The notes beneath the pieces are model-generated. The model did no database searches. It was not told where the DNA came from and saw nothing but the letters and a program-made list of their open reading frames with translations. A program made the position numbers and the translations under genes. Positions 15,925 to 22,616 of a stretch of DNA of 32,319 bases are shown here, one piece after another. The DNA comes from an uncultured Blautia sp. (GTDB lineage: Bacteria; Bacillota; Clostridia; Lachnospirales; Lachnospiraceae). Each line of letters begins with the position of its first letter. Positions within the stretch are counted from its first letter, which is position 1. Where the stretch lies: positions 1 through 32,319 of the forward strand of contig CAKRMK010000036.1 in the NCBI GenBank assembly GCA_934364795.1. Reading direction: 5' to 3'.

Positions 15925-17142
15925 TCAGTCTTTCACACGGATCATACCAAGAACATTATCGCCTAAAACCTTTACCCGCTCTTTGTACTCACCCTGTGTC
16001 ATAAGCCCGGTAACAAATCCAAACTCTTCCGGAAGTGCATCTGGCTCGATTACTTCTTCTACCTTGCCAAATGCTTTATCCACTTCATCAAGGGAAGTAT
16101 CTTTCACACGTACAAAAAAACGTCCCTCTACAGAATTCGGATCCATAAGATTCATTTCTTCATTACTCCAGTTAGTAGAAATGGTATCATGAAGATGCTT
16201 CGCTGCTTCTACAACATCCGCTACAACAGCACTTGCAGTAGGAAGCTTACCTGCTCCGCTTCCATAAAACATAGCATCTCCCAGCATATTTCCATGAACA
16301 AAAATGCTGTTAAATACGCCATTTACACTGTAAAGCGGATTGTCCTGTCCTACAAGGAACGGTGCTACAAGAGCATAGAAGGAATCTTCCCCTTCTCTTT
16401 TGCTTGTTCCAAGAAGCTTAATGCTTTTTCCCATCTCTTTTGCATATTCCATATCTTCCGGAGTTATCTTTGTAATTCCTTCTGTATAAATATTTTCAAA
16501 ATTCAGGAATTTTCCATATGCCAGGGAAGAAAGAATTGCAATCTTGCGGCATGCATCCTGACCTTCCACATCAGCAGTAGGATCTGCTTCCGCATAGCCC
16601 TTCTCCTGTGCCTCTTTCAATACTGTATTAAAATCAGCACCCTCTGTATTCATCTTATCCAGCATATAGTTGGTGGTTCCATTAAGGATTCCCGTAACTT
16701 CATCGATCGCATCAGCTGTAAGAGACTCGTTTATAGTACGGATAATGGGGATTCCACCGCCGCAGCTTGCCTCAAAAAGGAAATTAATTCCTTTCTCTTT
16801 TGCAATCTCCATAAGCTCCGGGCCATATTTGGCAACCAGCGCTTTGTTTGAAGTACAAACACTTTTGCCTGCTTCAAGAGCTCTTTTTGCAAAATTATAG
16901 GCAGCACCTGTTCCACCCATAACTTCCACTACAATATCTACTTCCGGATCATTTACGATCTGCTCAAAATCGTGAACGAGAATCTCTTCCACCGGATCTC
17001 CCGGGAAATCACGAAGGTCAAGAACATATTTGACCTGAATCTCTTCTCCGGCTCTTTTATTAATGGTTTCATGGTTGGTACGGATGACTTCTACCACACC
17101 ACTTCCAACTGTGCCATATCCTAACACTGCAATATTTATCAT
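15925..17142 (-). CDS. hom: Homoserine dehydrogenase
   Basis: A 405-residue protein with the N-terminal NAD(P)-binding motif IAVLGYGTVGSGVVEVI and the segment GKSVCTSNKALVAKYG. The catalytic domain carries LNGTTNYMLDKM and the family signature YAEADPTADVEGQDACRKIA, with the lysine in DACRKIAIL. A C-terminal ACT-like regulatory stretch is near RFFVRVKDTSLDEVDKAFG. It reduces aspartate semialdehyde to homoserine, the branch towards threonine and methionine. It begins seven bases after the ACT-domain gene and precedes aspartate kinase, so the three look like one transcription unit. Confidence 0.96.
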   Translation of the reverse strand: MINIAVLGYGTVGSGVVEVIRTNHETINKRAGEEIQVKYVLDLRDFPGDPVEEILVHDFEQIVNDPEVDIVVEVMGGTGAAYNFAKRALEAGKSVCTSNKALVAKYGPELMEIAKEKGINFLFEASCGGGIPIIRTINESLTADAIDEVTGILNGTTNYMLDKMNTEGADFNTVLKEAQEKGYAEADPTADVEGQDACRKIAILSSLAYGKFLNFENIYTEGITKITPEDMEYAKEMGKSIKLLGTSKREGEDSFYALVAPFLVGQDNPLYSVNGVFNSIFVHGNMLGDAMFYGSGAGKLPTASAVVADVVEAAKHLHDTISTNWSNEEMNLMDPNSVEGRFFVRVKDTSLDEVDKAFGKVEEVIEPDALPEEFGFVTGLMTQGEYKERVKVLGDNVLGMIRVKD

Positions 17143-17149
17143 CTGTCAG

Positions 17150-17602
17150 TTACTCCCTGCCTAAAATTTTTAAATAATGGATTCCTTCCATCTGTTCAAT
17201 ATCGTCCACCATAGCCTCTGCGTCCCCTTCTCCCTGAAGGATCTGAACGCTTAAGGTAAGAGTGGCAATTCCGCTGATGGGAATACTCTGATGAATTGTC
17301 AGAATATTTCCGTGATTTTCTGCGATTGCCCGAAGAACATTAGATAAGATTCCAGGTTCATCATCCATCTGTATGATAAAGGTAATGGTTTTCCCCTTTG
17401 CCTCTTCATGGAAAGGAAAAATATCATCTTTATATTTATAAAAAGAACTCCGGCTGATTCCAACGGCATCCGCTGCTTCCTGAACAGTTGCTGCCTTTTT
17501 GGATTCCAGAAGTCTCTTTGCAGCTACTACATTCAGAAGTACTTCAGGCACAGCCCGTTCTCTTACTACAAAATATTTATTCTTCTCTGTTGTCTTTGGC
17601 AT
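17150..17602 (-). CDS. ACT domain-containing protein (PheB-like, UPF0735 type)
   Basis: A 150-residue protein with an N-terminal helix-turn-helix-like segment (LLESKKAATVQEAADAVGIS, then RSSFYKYKDDIFPF). The C-terminal ACT domain is at about residues 72-148 (ITFIIQMDDEPGILSNVLRA, then NILTIHQSIPISGIATLTLS). This is the layout of the PheB-like proteins often encoded next to homoserine dehydrogenase. It probably senses an amino acid and regulates the pathway, either as a DNA-binding protein or by contacting Hom; its biochemical role is not established. It lies directly upstream of hom with a seven-base gap. The start ATG at 17602 is preceded by AAGGA about ten bases away. Confidence 0.88.
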   Translation of the reverse strand: MPKTTEKNKYFVVRERAVPEVLLNVVAAKRLLESKKAATVQEAADAVGISRSSFYKYKDDIFPFHEEAKGKTITFIIQMDDEPGILSNVLRAIAENHGNILTIHQSIPISGIATLTLSVQILQGEGDAEAMVDDIEQMEGIHYLKILGRE

Positions 17603-17654
17603 CCTGCATTTCCTTCCGATACTGACTGTACACTCTTGTGGCAGCTATAGTATT

Positions 17655-18777
17655 TTATTCTGCCGGCTTCTTCGCAAGTGCAATCCACTTCAGATATGCA
17701 TTGATGAAAATATCAATAGCACCATCCATAACTGCATCAACATTTCCGGTTTCCTCATTGGTACGATGATCTTTGACCATAGTGTAAGGCTGCATAACAT
17801 AAGAACGGATCTGGTTACCCCAGCCGATATCAGTTACTTCGCCACGGATTCCGGAAAGCTTGGCTTCTGCTTCCTGCTGTTTCAGCAGATATAACTTGGC
17901 TTTCAGCATCTGCATAGCCTTATCTTTATTCATATGCTGAGAACGCTCATTCTGACACTGTACCACAATTCCTGTAGGGAAATGGGTGATACGGATAGCG
18001 GATGAGGTCTTGTTGATATGCTGTCCACCGGCACCACTGCTTCGGTAAGTATCAATACGGATGTCTTCATCATTGATCTCTACATCCAGGTCTTTCTCAA
18101 TATCCGGCATAACATCGCAGGATACAAAGGAAGTCTGACGCTTTCCAGCCGCATTAAACGGTGAAATACGTACCAGACGGTGAACACCTTTCTCGGACTT
18201 CAGAAGTCCGTATGCGTTCTCTCCGTTTACCTGGAAGGTGACGGATTTTATACCAGCTTCATCTCCATCCAGATAATCCAGAATCTCAATGGAAAATCCC
18301 TTGCGGTCAGCCCACCTTGTATACATACGGTACAGCATGCTGCACCAGTCACAGGCCTCTGTTCCACCGGCTCCTGCATTCAGCTTGATAATGGCATTCT
18401 CACTGTCATACTCTCCGGAAAGAAGAGTTTTAACACGGATATTATCAAACTCCGCCTGGAAGCTGTCCAGCATTTCCTGGATCTCCGGAATCATGGACGG
18501 ATCATTTTCCTCATAGCTCATCTCGATCAGGGTTTCCATATCTTCCATCTGTGTAACCAGATTCTGATAGGTCTCCATGTCGTCCTTCATGCTCTTTAAT
18601 TCTTTCATTTTCTTCTGGGATACTTCTGCATTGTCCCAGAAATCAGGCGCTTCCATTTCGCGCTCTAATTCTTCAACCCGCTTTTCCTTGTTAGCCAGGT
18701 CAAAGTGAATCCCTCACTTCCACTAATGGTTCTGTGTATGTTGCAAGAATGCTCTTGAACTGGTCTAATTCAACCAT
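17655..18777 (-). CDS. prfB: Peptide chain release factor 2, with programmed +1 frameshift
   Basis: The full protein is about 373 residues in two frames. Zero frame runs from the ATG at 18777 (MVELDQFKSILATYTEPLVE, then VRDSL) to an in-frame TGA at 18700-18702. After a +1 shift it continues as D-LANKEKRVEELERE and on through EMEAPDFWDN. Key motifs are RISPFNAAGKRQTSF, with the SPF tripeptide that reads UGA/UAA, and SSGAGGQHINKTSSAIRITH, with the GGQ that triggers peptide release. It terminates translation at UGA and UAA and controls itself because the frameshift competes with termination at UGA. It is encoded upstream of the ACT-hom-lysC group with a 50-base gap. Annotation from the internal Met at 18656 alone would miss 40 residues. 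Confidence 0.96.
18699..18715 (-). promoter_or_regulatory. prfB: prfB programmed frameshift site
   Basis: On the minus strand the sequence is GAGGGA (complement of 18710-18715), a four-base spacer and then CTT-TGA-C. The Shine-Dalgarno-like purine run sits at the distance known to promote +1 slippage from CTT onto TTT, so GAC is decoded as Asp. This is the classical RF2 autoregulation site. Confidence 0.93.
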
Positions 18778-18867
18778 AGCTTCACCTTCTTTCTATTATT
18801 TCTCTAACACAACAATGCTGCCTTTTATCTGTAGCATATCCTGGCAGCACACAGACTTTCAAGCTAT

Positions 18868-18896
18868 ACAATAGCATATTTGAGGGCAAATTACAA
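18868..18896 (-). promoter_or_regulatory. Candidate promoter for prfB
   Basis: On the minus strand TTGTAA (complement of 18891-18896) and TATTGT (complement of 18868-18873) have a 17-base spacing. The leader contains a stem TGCTGCC/GGCAGCA (18816-18849) that may be structural only. Confidence 0.4.
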
Positions 18897-18946
18897 CAAA
18901 CTTGTCTTATTGCTTTTTTTTCTCAAAAACCATTTTGGGTAAAAAC

Positions 18947-18975
18947 TTGAAAATTTACTTTTTTTCTTTTATCAT
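18947..18975 (+). promoter_or_regulatory. Candidate promoter for the NusG-II/Gx-transporter pair
   Basis: TTGAAA (18947-18952) and TATCAT (18970-18975) are 17 bases apart on the plus strand. The predicted start lies at about 18982, the first base of the 28-nt hairpin repeat, giving a leader of roughly 77 bases. Confidence 0.5.
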
Positions 18976-18981
18976 AAGATA

Positions 18982-19009
18982 TCAGGGACAAAAGAAACTT
19001 GGCCCCTGA
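18982..19009. repeat. 28-nt hairpin repeat, copy 2 (at the predicted 5' end of the NusG-II mRNA)
   Basis: TCAGGGACAAA-AGAAAC-TTGGCCCCTGA: the outer arms equal those of the copy at 10378-10405 and the total length is the same (28). The loop sequence differs and one inner pair is lost. It falls at the predicted transcription start of the electron-transfer-associated pair, where a 5'-terminal stem could stabilise the mRNA. Confidence 0.6.
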
Positions 19010-19058
19010 CTAGTACAGCAAATATTCAAAATTCATCCTAAAATAGCAGAGGTATAAA

Positions 19059-19427
19059 TTGAAGAAAAAAGAAACGATATTTATTGGTACACTTCTCATT
19101 ATATCCATTATTCTCTGTGTATTCGTATATGTGGTTCCGCACGGAAAATATGGTTCCATACAGATCACGGTAAATGGAGAACTTTATGGGACATACTCCC
19201 TTGGAAAAGATCAGGTTATTTCTATTGGAGATACCAATGTTTGTGAAATAAAAAACGGAGAAGTGAAAATGACAGATGCCGACTGTCCGGACCATCTTTG
19301 TATGAAACAGCCAGCAGTGGGAAGTTCCGGCGGGTTTATTGTCTGCCTGCCAAATAAAGTAGTAATTCAAGGAGAGGGCGGTTCAGATTCCCAGGATTCT
19401 TCTGGTGGATTTGACGCAGTGGTGTAG
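19059..19427 (+). CDS. NusG domain II-containing membrane protein (EetA-like)
   Basis: A 122-residue protein with one membrane helix (TIFIGTLLIISIILCVFVYVV) and an outer-face domain resembling NusG domain II (KYGSIQITVNGELYGTYSLG). It has a conserved-looking Cys pair region (VCEIKNGEVKMTDADCPDHLCMKQPAV) and a low-complexity Gly/Ser tail. Short proteins of this type are frequently encoded next to Gx-type transporters and flavin-based electron-transfer genes, and I recall the EetA component of Listeria extracellular electron transfer as similar. The three Cys could bind a metal or form a disulfide. Translation starts at TTG (19059) with AGAGG seven bases upstream. The next gene begins three bases after its stop. 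Confidence 0.8.
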   Translation: MKKKETIFIGTLLIISIILCVFVYVVPHGKYGSIQITVNGELYGTYSLGKDQVISIGDTNVCEIKNGEVKMTDADCPDHLCMKQPAVGSSGGFIVCLPNKVVIQGEGGSDSQDSSGGFDAVV

Positions 19428-19430
19428 ACT

Positions 19431-19916
19431 ATGGATCAGAAAAAAACAGCATATCTGGGGCTGTTCGCAGCCATTGCCATTATCTTTGGATATGTGGAAT
19501 CCCTGATTCCTTTTTTTGCAGGAATTCCCGGTATGAAGCTTGGACTTGCCAACCTTGCAGTCCTTTTTGTTCTGGAAAAATACACCTGGAAGGAAGCCGC
19601 TCTTGTTTCTCTTGTGCGTATCCTGATTATTGGTTTTATGTTCGGAAGCGGATCCAGCATTATGTACAGCCTGGCTGGAGCTGCCCTTAGTCTTCTGGTG
19701 ATGGTATTTGTGAAAAACAAAGTGGGATTTGGTGATCTTGGAGTCAGTGTTGCAGGTGGGGTATCCCACAATATCGGCCAGCTTCTGGTGGCGATTCCTG
19801 CAACACATACCATTGGACTTTTGTATTATTATGCACCGGCATTGATGGTTTCCGGAGTGATCACCGGACTTTTGATCGGAGTGCTGACTAAAGAAGTGAT
19901 AAAAAGAATTCCGTAA
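19431..19916 (+). CDS. Gx transporter family membrane protein (EetB/HepS-like)
   Basis: A 161-residue, roughly five-helix membrane protein with the family hallmarks MDQKKTAYLGLFAAIAIIFG, YVESLIPFFAGIPGMKLGLAN and a Gly/Ser-rich central helix (GSGSSIMYSLAGAALSLLVM). The class is annotated as Gx transporter or as heptaprenyl-diphosphate-synthase component I and is ECF S-component-like. In flavin-based electron-transfer loci it accompanies the NusG-II protein. Three bases separate it from that gene, so the two are co-expressed. It converges with apbE, with only 20 bases between the stop codons and no room for a normal terminator, so the two transcripts must overlap or read through. Confidence 0.85.
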   Translation: MDQKKTAYLGLFAAIAIIFGYVESLIPFFAGIPGMKLGLANLAVLFVLEKYTWKEAALVSLVRILIIGFMFGSGSSIMYSLAGAALSLLVMVFVKNKVGFGDLGVSVAGGVSHNIGQLLVAIPATHTIGLLYYYAPALMVSGVITGLLIGVLTKEVIKRIP

Positions 19917-19936
19917 ATTGATTTTCCGGCTACTCT

Positions 19937-21010
19937 TTAAAAGCCCTTTAAAACATATGCATCTTTTATTAACTCAAATTTATCTGTCATTCCTGAAGTT
20001 ACATATACATTTTTATCTTCATCTACAAAAACGGCTTCTGCACCGTACTTTTCAAGAAGTGGCAGTGCTTTTTCCATGCCAAGCACAAAGCATGCTGTAG
20101 ACAGACCATCGGCAAGATAACCCTGGTCACAGATAACAGTCACAGAGGTAAGACCATTCCATACGGGATAACCGGTTTTCGGATCCAGGATATGATGATA
20201 TCTTTTCCCATCTTCCATGAAGTATTTCTCATAGTCTCCTGAAGTGGAAAGAAATTGGTCCGGATCCAGAGTGATTACGCCAAGATAATCCCCTTCTGTG
20301 TCCCTTGGATCTGTGAGGGCAATCTTCCAGGCGCTGCCATCTGGCTTTTCCCCGTATGTCATTACACTGCTGCCCCCAAGGTTCAGGATCATACCGGAAA
20401 CATCCGGCTGGGACTTCAGATAATCCATGATCAGATCGCAGCCCATTCCCTTTCCCACTGCTCCAAGATCCAGCGTACAGCCATCAAGAAGAGTTACGTT
20501 ATTTCCATCCAGCTGGATTTTTTCATAGCCGGTTTCCGGAAGAAGTTCATCAAGCTCTGACTGCTGTGGCACCTGCGGATCTTCTCCGTCAATATTCCAA
20601 AGTCGAATAATTTTTCCCAAAGTGGGGTCAAAAGCTCCATCTGAATCTTCTGATAACTGACGAATCTTCTCAAGATCCTTTGCCAGCTCATCAGAAACCT
20701 CCACAGTTTCTCCATCTGCAGCATTCAGCTTTGCAATCTGGGAATCTTCGGAAGTCCAGGAAAGCAGGCCTGACTCCATTTCACGCAGTTTCTCACCAAT
20801 TTCTGTATTCAGATCTTCTCCTGAAGTATACAACGTTTCTGATACCACAGTGTCCATGGCAAAGTCTGCATTTGCATATTTATTGATTTCTGCCGCATAA
20901 ACAACTGTAGTTGTTTTTCCCAGTCCCGGCAGGGTAAAGCTGCCTGCCAGCAGACAGCCAGCCAGAAAACCGCATATATTTTTTACTCTTATTTTGTTCT
21001 TTCTGATCAT
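19937..21010 (-). CDS. apbE: FAD:protein FMN transferase (ApbE)
   Basis: About 357 residues from MIRKNKIRVKN. It has a signal sequence with a basic start and hydrophobic core (ICGFLAGCLLAGSFTLPG), then the ApbE fold: FAMDTVVSETLYTSG, DSDGAFDPTLGKIIRLWN, LDLGAVGKGMGCDLIMDYL, GGSSVMTYG and HHILDPKTGYPVWNG, with the catalytic/Mg-binding Asp and the FAD-contacting residues. It transfers FMN from FAD to a Thr in FMN-binding domains on the outer face, here presumably the seven domains encoded upstream. The open frame reaches 21217 by reading through repeat copy 3, so that extension is not real. LAGC could be a lipobox, but a type I cleavage near VYAAE is equally likely. It is the last gene of the minus-strand cluster, 120 bases after the 4Fe-4S gene. 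Confidence 0.95.
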   Translation of the reverse strand: MIRKNKIRVKNICGFLAGCLLAGSFTLPGLGKTTTVVYAAEINKYANADFAMDTVVSETLYTSGEDLNTEIGEKLREMESGLLSWTSEDSQIAKLNAADGETVEVSDELAKDLEKIRQLSEDSDGAFDPTLGKIIRLWNIDGEDPQVPQQSELDELLPETGYEKIQLDGNNVTLLDGCTLDLGAVGKGMGCDLIMDYLKSQPDVSGMILNLGGSSVMTYGEKPDGSAWKIALTDPRDTEGDYLGVITLDPDQFLSTSGDYEKYFMEDGKRYHHILDPKTGYPVWNGLTSVTVICDQGYLADGLSTACFVLGMEKALPLLEKYGAEAVFVDEDKNVYVTSGMTDKFELIKDAYVLKGF

Positions 21011-21024
21011 ATCCTGTTCTTTCC

Positions 21025-21110
21025 TGGAGCGTATCCCCAAAAGGCTTTCTGCAAGATGTGCGTTACAATTTATGGGAGATTTTGCCCTGATGATTTTTGA
21101 GCACGCTCTA
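21025..21110 (+). repeat. Interspersed structured repeat, copy 3 (86 bp, internally deleted)
   Basis: The left end TGGAGCGTATCCCCAAAAGG and the following CTTTCTGCAAGATGTGCG, with ATTTTGCCC, match the full copies. The sequence then jumps to the last 20 bases (GATTTTTGAGCACGCTCTA), losing the apical stem and right arm. The terminal repeats no longer pair well. It lies between the 4Fe-4S gene stop and the apbE start, so the operon transcript crosses it. Confidence 0.85.
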
Positions 21111-21129
21111 ATAATTATTTTAAATTTTG

Positions 21130-21915
21130 TTACTCTTTTTCCTTTGAAGCTGCGGGAAGCCCAATGCGAATGTTCTTTTTCGGGCAAATTCCCTGGCATG
21201 CATGACAACAGATGCACTCCCCTGAAAGAGATGTATCGCCGTCAATATCAAGGTGCGCCGGACAACGTTTTTTGCAGGCACCGCATTTTGCAGGGCACAC
21301 ATTCCGGTCACGGTTAAACAATGCTGACGGCACTATAGGCATTATAGCAAAAATAGCACCCATTGGGCAAAGAAATTGACAAAAAAATCTTTCCTGTGTA
21401 CACATGCCAATCATAATCAGTATAAGCAATACAATTCCAACTTTGTAATTTGCATTTGGGAGACGTTTTGCTGTCAGCATGGAAAAAACATCCCACGGAC
21501 TTGTACCCTGAAGCTTTCCATACCAGCCCATAAGAATAGAAAACAAAATCAGAAACAAAATTATATATTTTACTTTCTGTAAAATCCGGATGGTTTTTTC
21601 TGAATACCCATGTCGTCCTTTTTTGTGAAAAACCTTCTGGCGTATCATTAACGTAATTTCATATAATGCATCTCCAAGAGAACCAAATGCACACGCATAT
21701 CCGCAAAAATGCCTTCCAAACAGACAAGTCACAAGAAGTAAAACTCCAGTTACATCCAGGAAAGAATTCCAGGTGACAGCCTCATGGGCTGCCAGTGACT
21801 GGAATATGGATTTTACGCCTGCAAATGCCGTGGAAAACAGTGCCGGTGCAAAAATGAAAAACGCAAGCTGTATTCCGGCGCGGATCAGCCGGATTTTTCT
21901 CTGCCGTTTTTTCAT
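21130..21915 (-). CDS. NapH-like 4Fe-4S membrane ferredoxin
   Basis: A 261-residue protein with about four membrane helices (LAFFIFAPALFSTAFAG, LDVTGVLLLVTCLFG, YIILFLILFSILMGW, VGIVLLILIMIGMC). It has the paired membrane-edge Cys motifs of the NapH/NosR type, CGYACAFG (C71, C75) and CQFLCPMG (C179, C183). A C-terminal pair of ferredoxin-type motifs follows: CPAKCGACKKRCP (C207, C211, C214, C218) and the C234-C244 cluster CICCHACQGICP. It would carry electrons between the membrane and the flavin domains. The extra Cys in the second cluster (CICC) is atypical. Its start overlaps the stop of the preceding FMN-domain gene by four bases (ATGA), so the two are translationally coupled. Partners and redox donor are inferred from context. 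Confidence 0.85.
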   Translation of the reverse strand: MKKRQRKIRLIRAGIQLAFFIFAPALFSTAFAGVKSIFQSLAAHEAVTWNSFLDVTGVLLLVTCLFGRHFCGYACAFGSLGDALYEITLMIRQKVFHKKGRHGYSEKTIRILQKVKYIILFLILFSILMGWYGKLQGTSPWDVFSMLTAKRLPNANYKVGIVLLILIMIGMCTQERFFCQFLCPMGAIFAIMPIVPSALFNRDRNVCPAKCGACKKRCPAHLDIDGDTSLSGECICCHACQGICPKKNIRIGLPAASKEKE

Positions 21916-22616
21916 TGATTTTCCGCCTTTCCTAATGCATCATTAACTGCATTAATAATTCCGGTAGAACTGAAGGTAGCGCCGGAAACTGTGTCCACAT
22001 CTGTGCTTTGTGCTGAAAGAATGGTACTGATCACACCCTCGCCCTGGGAGAGATAAGCAGAATCTTCTCCGGGAGCACTTACTACCTGAATGTCGATAAT
22101 GGTGTCATCTTCCAGAGTTACCGCAACTGTAATGGTTCCTCCAAATCCCTGACCTTCCCCGTTGTAAGTACCGTTCTTGTAATAAAGATCTTCTTCGTTG
22201 GAAGAATCTTCGCTATCTAAAGCATTACTTTCTGAACCATCATTGTCTGAGCTATCCTTGTCCGAATCATCACTATTTTGATCCACTTTACTGTCAGAAT
22301 TTTCTTTATCATCATTTTCTTTAGATGTCTGGTCTTTGGCAGAATCTTCTCCACTCTGGGAATCTTTATTTTTATCCTCTGCAGCCTTGGCTTCTGCTTT
22401 TTTCTTAGCTTCCTCCTGGGCCTTTGCTGCATCTTCCAGGGCTGCAAGCATTTCCTCCTGCTGCTTTTCAAGGTTTTCCACCCGTTTGGTCAGACTTGCA
22501 ATTTCCTGTTCTTTCTCGGTATCACTGTCTTTTTTCTGTACCGAATTATATCCCAGAATCGCTGCAATAATCAGGATAAGACATAAAACTCTCATAATAA
22601 AACTCTGAAACTTCAT
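21912..22616 (-). CDS. Membrane-anchored single FMN-binding domain protein
   Basis: A 234-residue protein. It has an N-terminal membrane helix (FIMRVLCLILIIAAILGYN), a coiled coil (KEQEIASLTKRVENLEKQQE onward to about residue 75) and a very acidic Ser/Asp/Lys linker (residues about 75-145). A C-terminal FMN_bind domain follows, with the flavinylation motif DVDTVSGATFSSTG, in which the Thr would receive FMN from ApbE. The domain is of the same subtype as domain 1 of the six-domain protein (GFGGTITVAVTLEDDTIIDI followed by APGEDSAYLSQGEG). It overlaps the six-domain gene and the 4Fe-4S gene by four bases each, so its likely job is to pass electrons between the iron-sulfur protein and the multi-domain flavoprotein. 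Confidence 0.9.
   Translation of the reverse strand: MKFQSFIMRVLCLILIIAAILGYNSVQKKDSDTEKEQEIASLTKRVENLEKQQEEMLAALEDAAKAQEEAKKKAEAKAAEDKNKDSQSGEDSAKDQTSKENDDKENSDSKVDQNSDDSDKDSSDNDGSESNALDSEDSSNEEDLYYKNGTYNGEGQGFGGTITVAVTLEDDTIIDIQVVSAPGEDSAYLSQGEGVISTILSAQSTDVDTVSGATFSSTGIINAVNDALGKAENQ

Noticed and set aside
20950..21010. Lipobox LAGC in ApbE, suggesting a lipoprotein.
   Set aside because: The Cys is followed by a further hydrophobic stretch and a plausible type I cleavage site, so it is left undecided rather than claimed.
21011..21217. N-terminal extension of apbE by 69 codons.
   Set aside because: The extension runs through repeat copy 3 and overlaps the end of the 4Fe-4S gene. The downstream Met begins a proper signal sequence.
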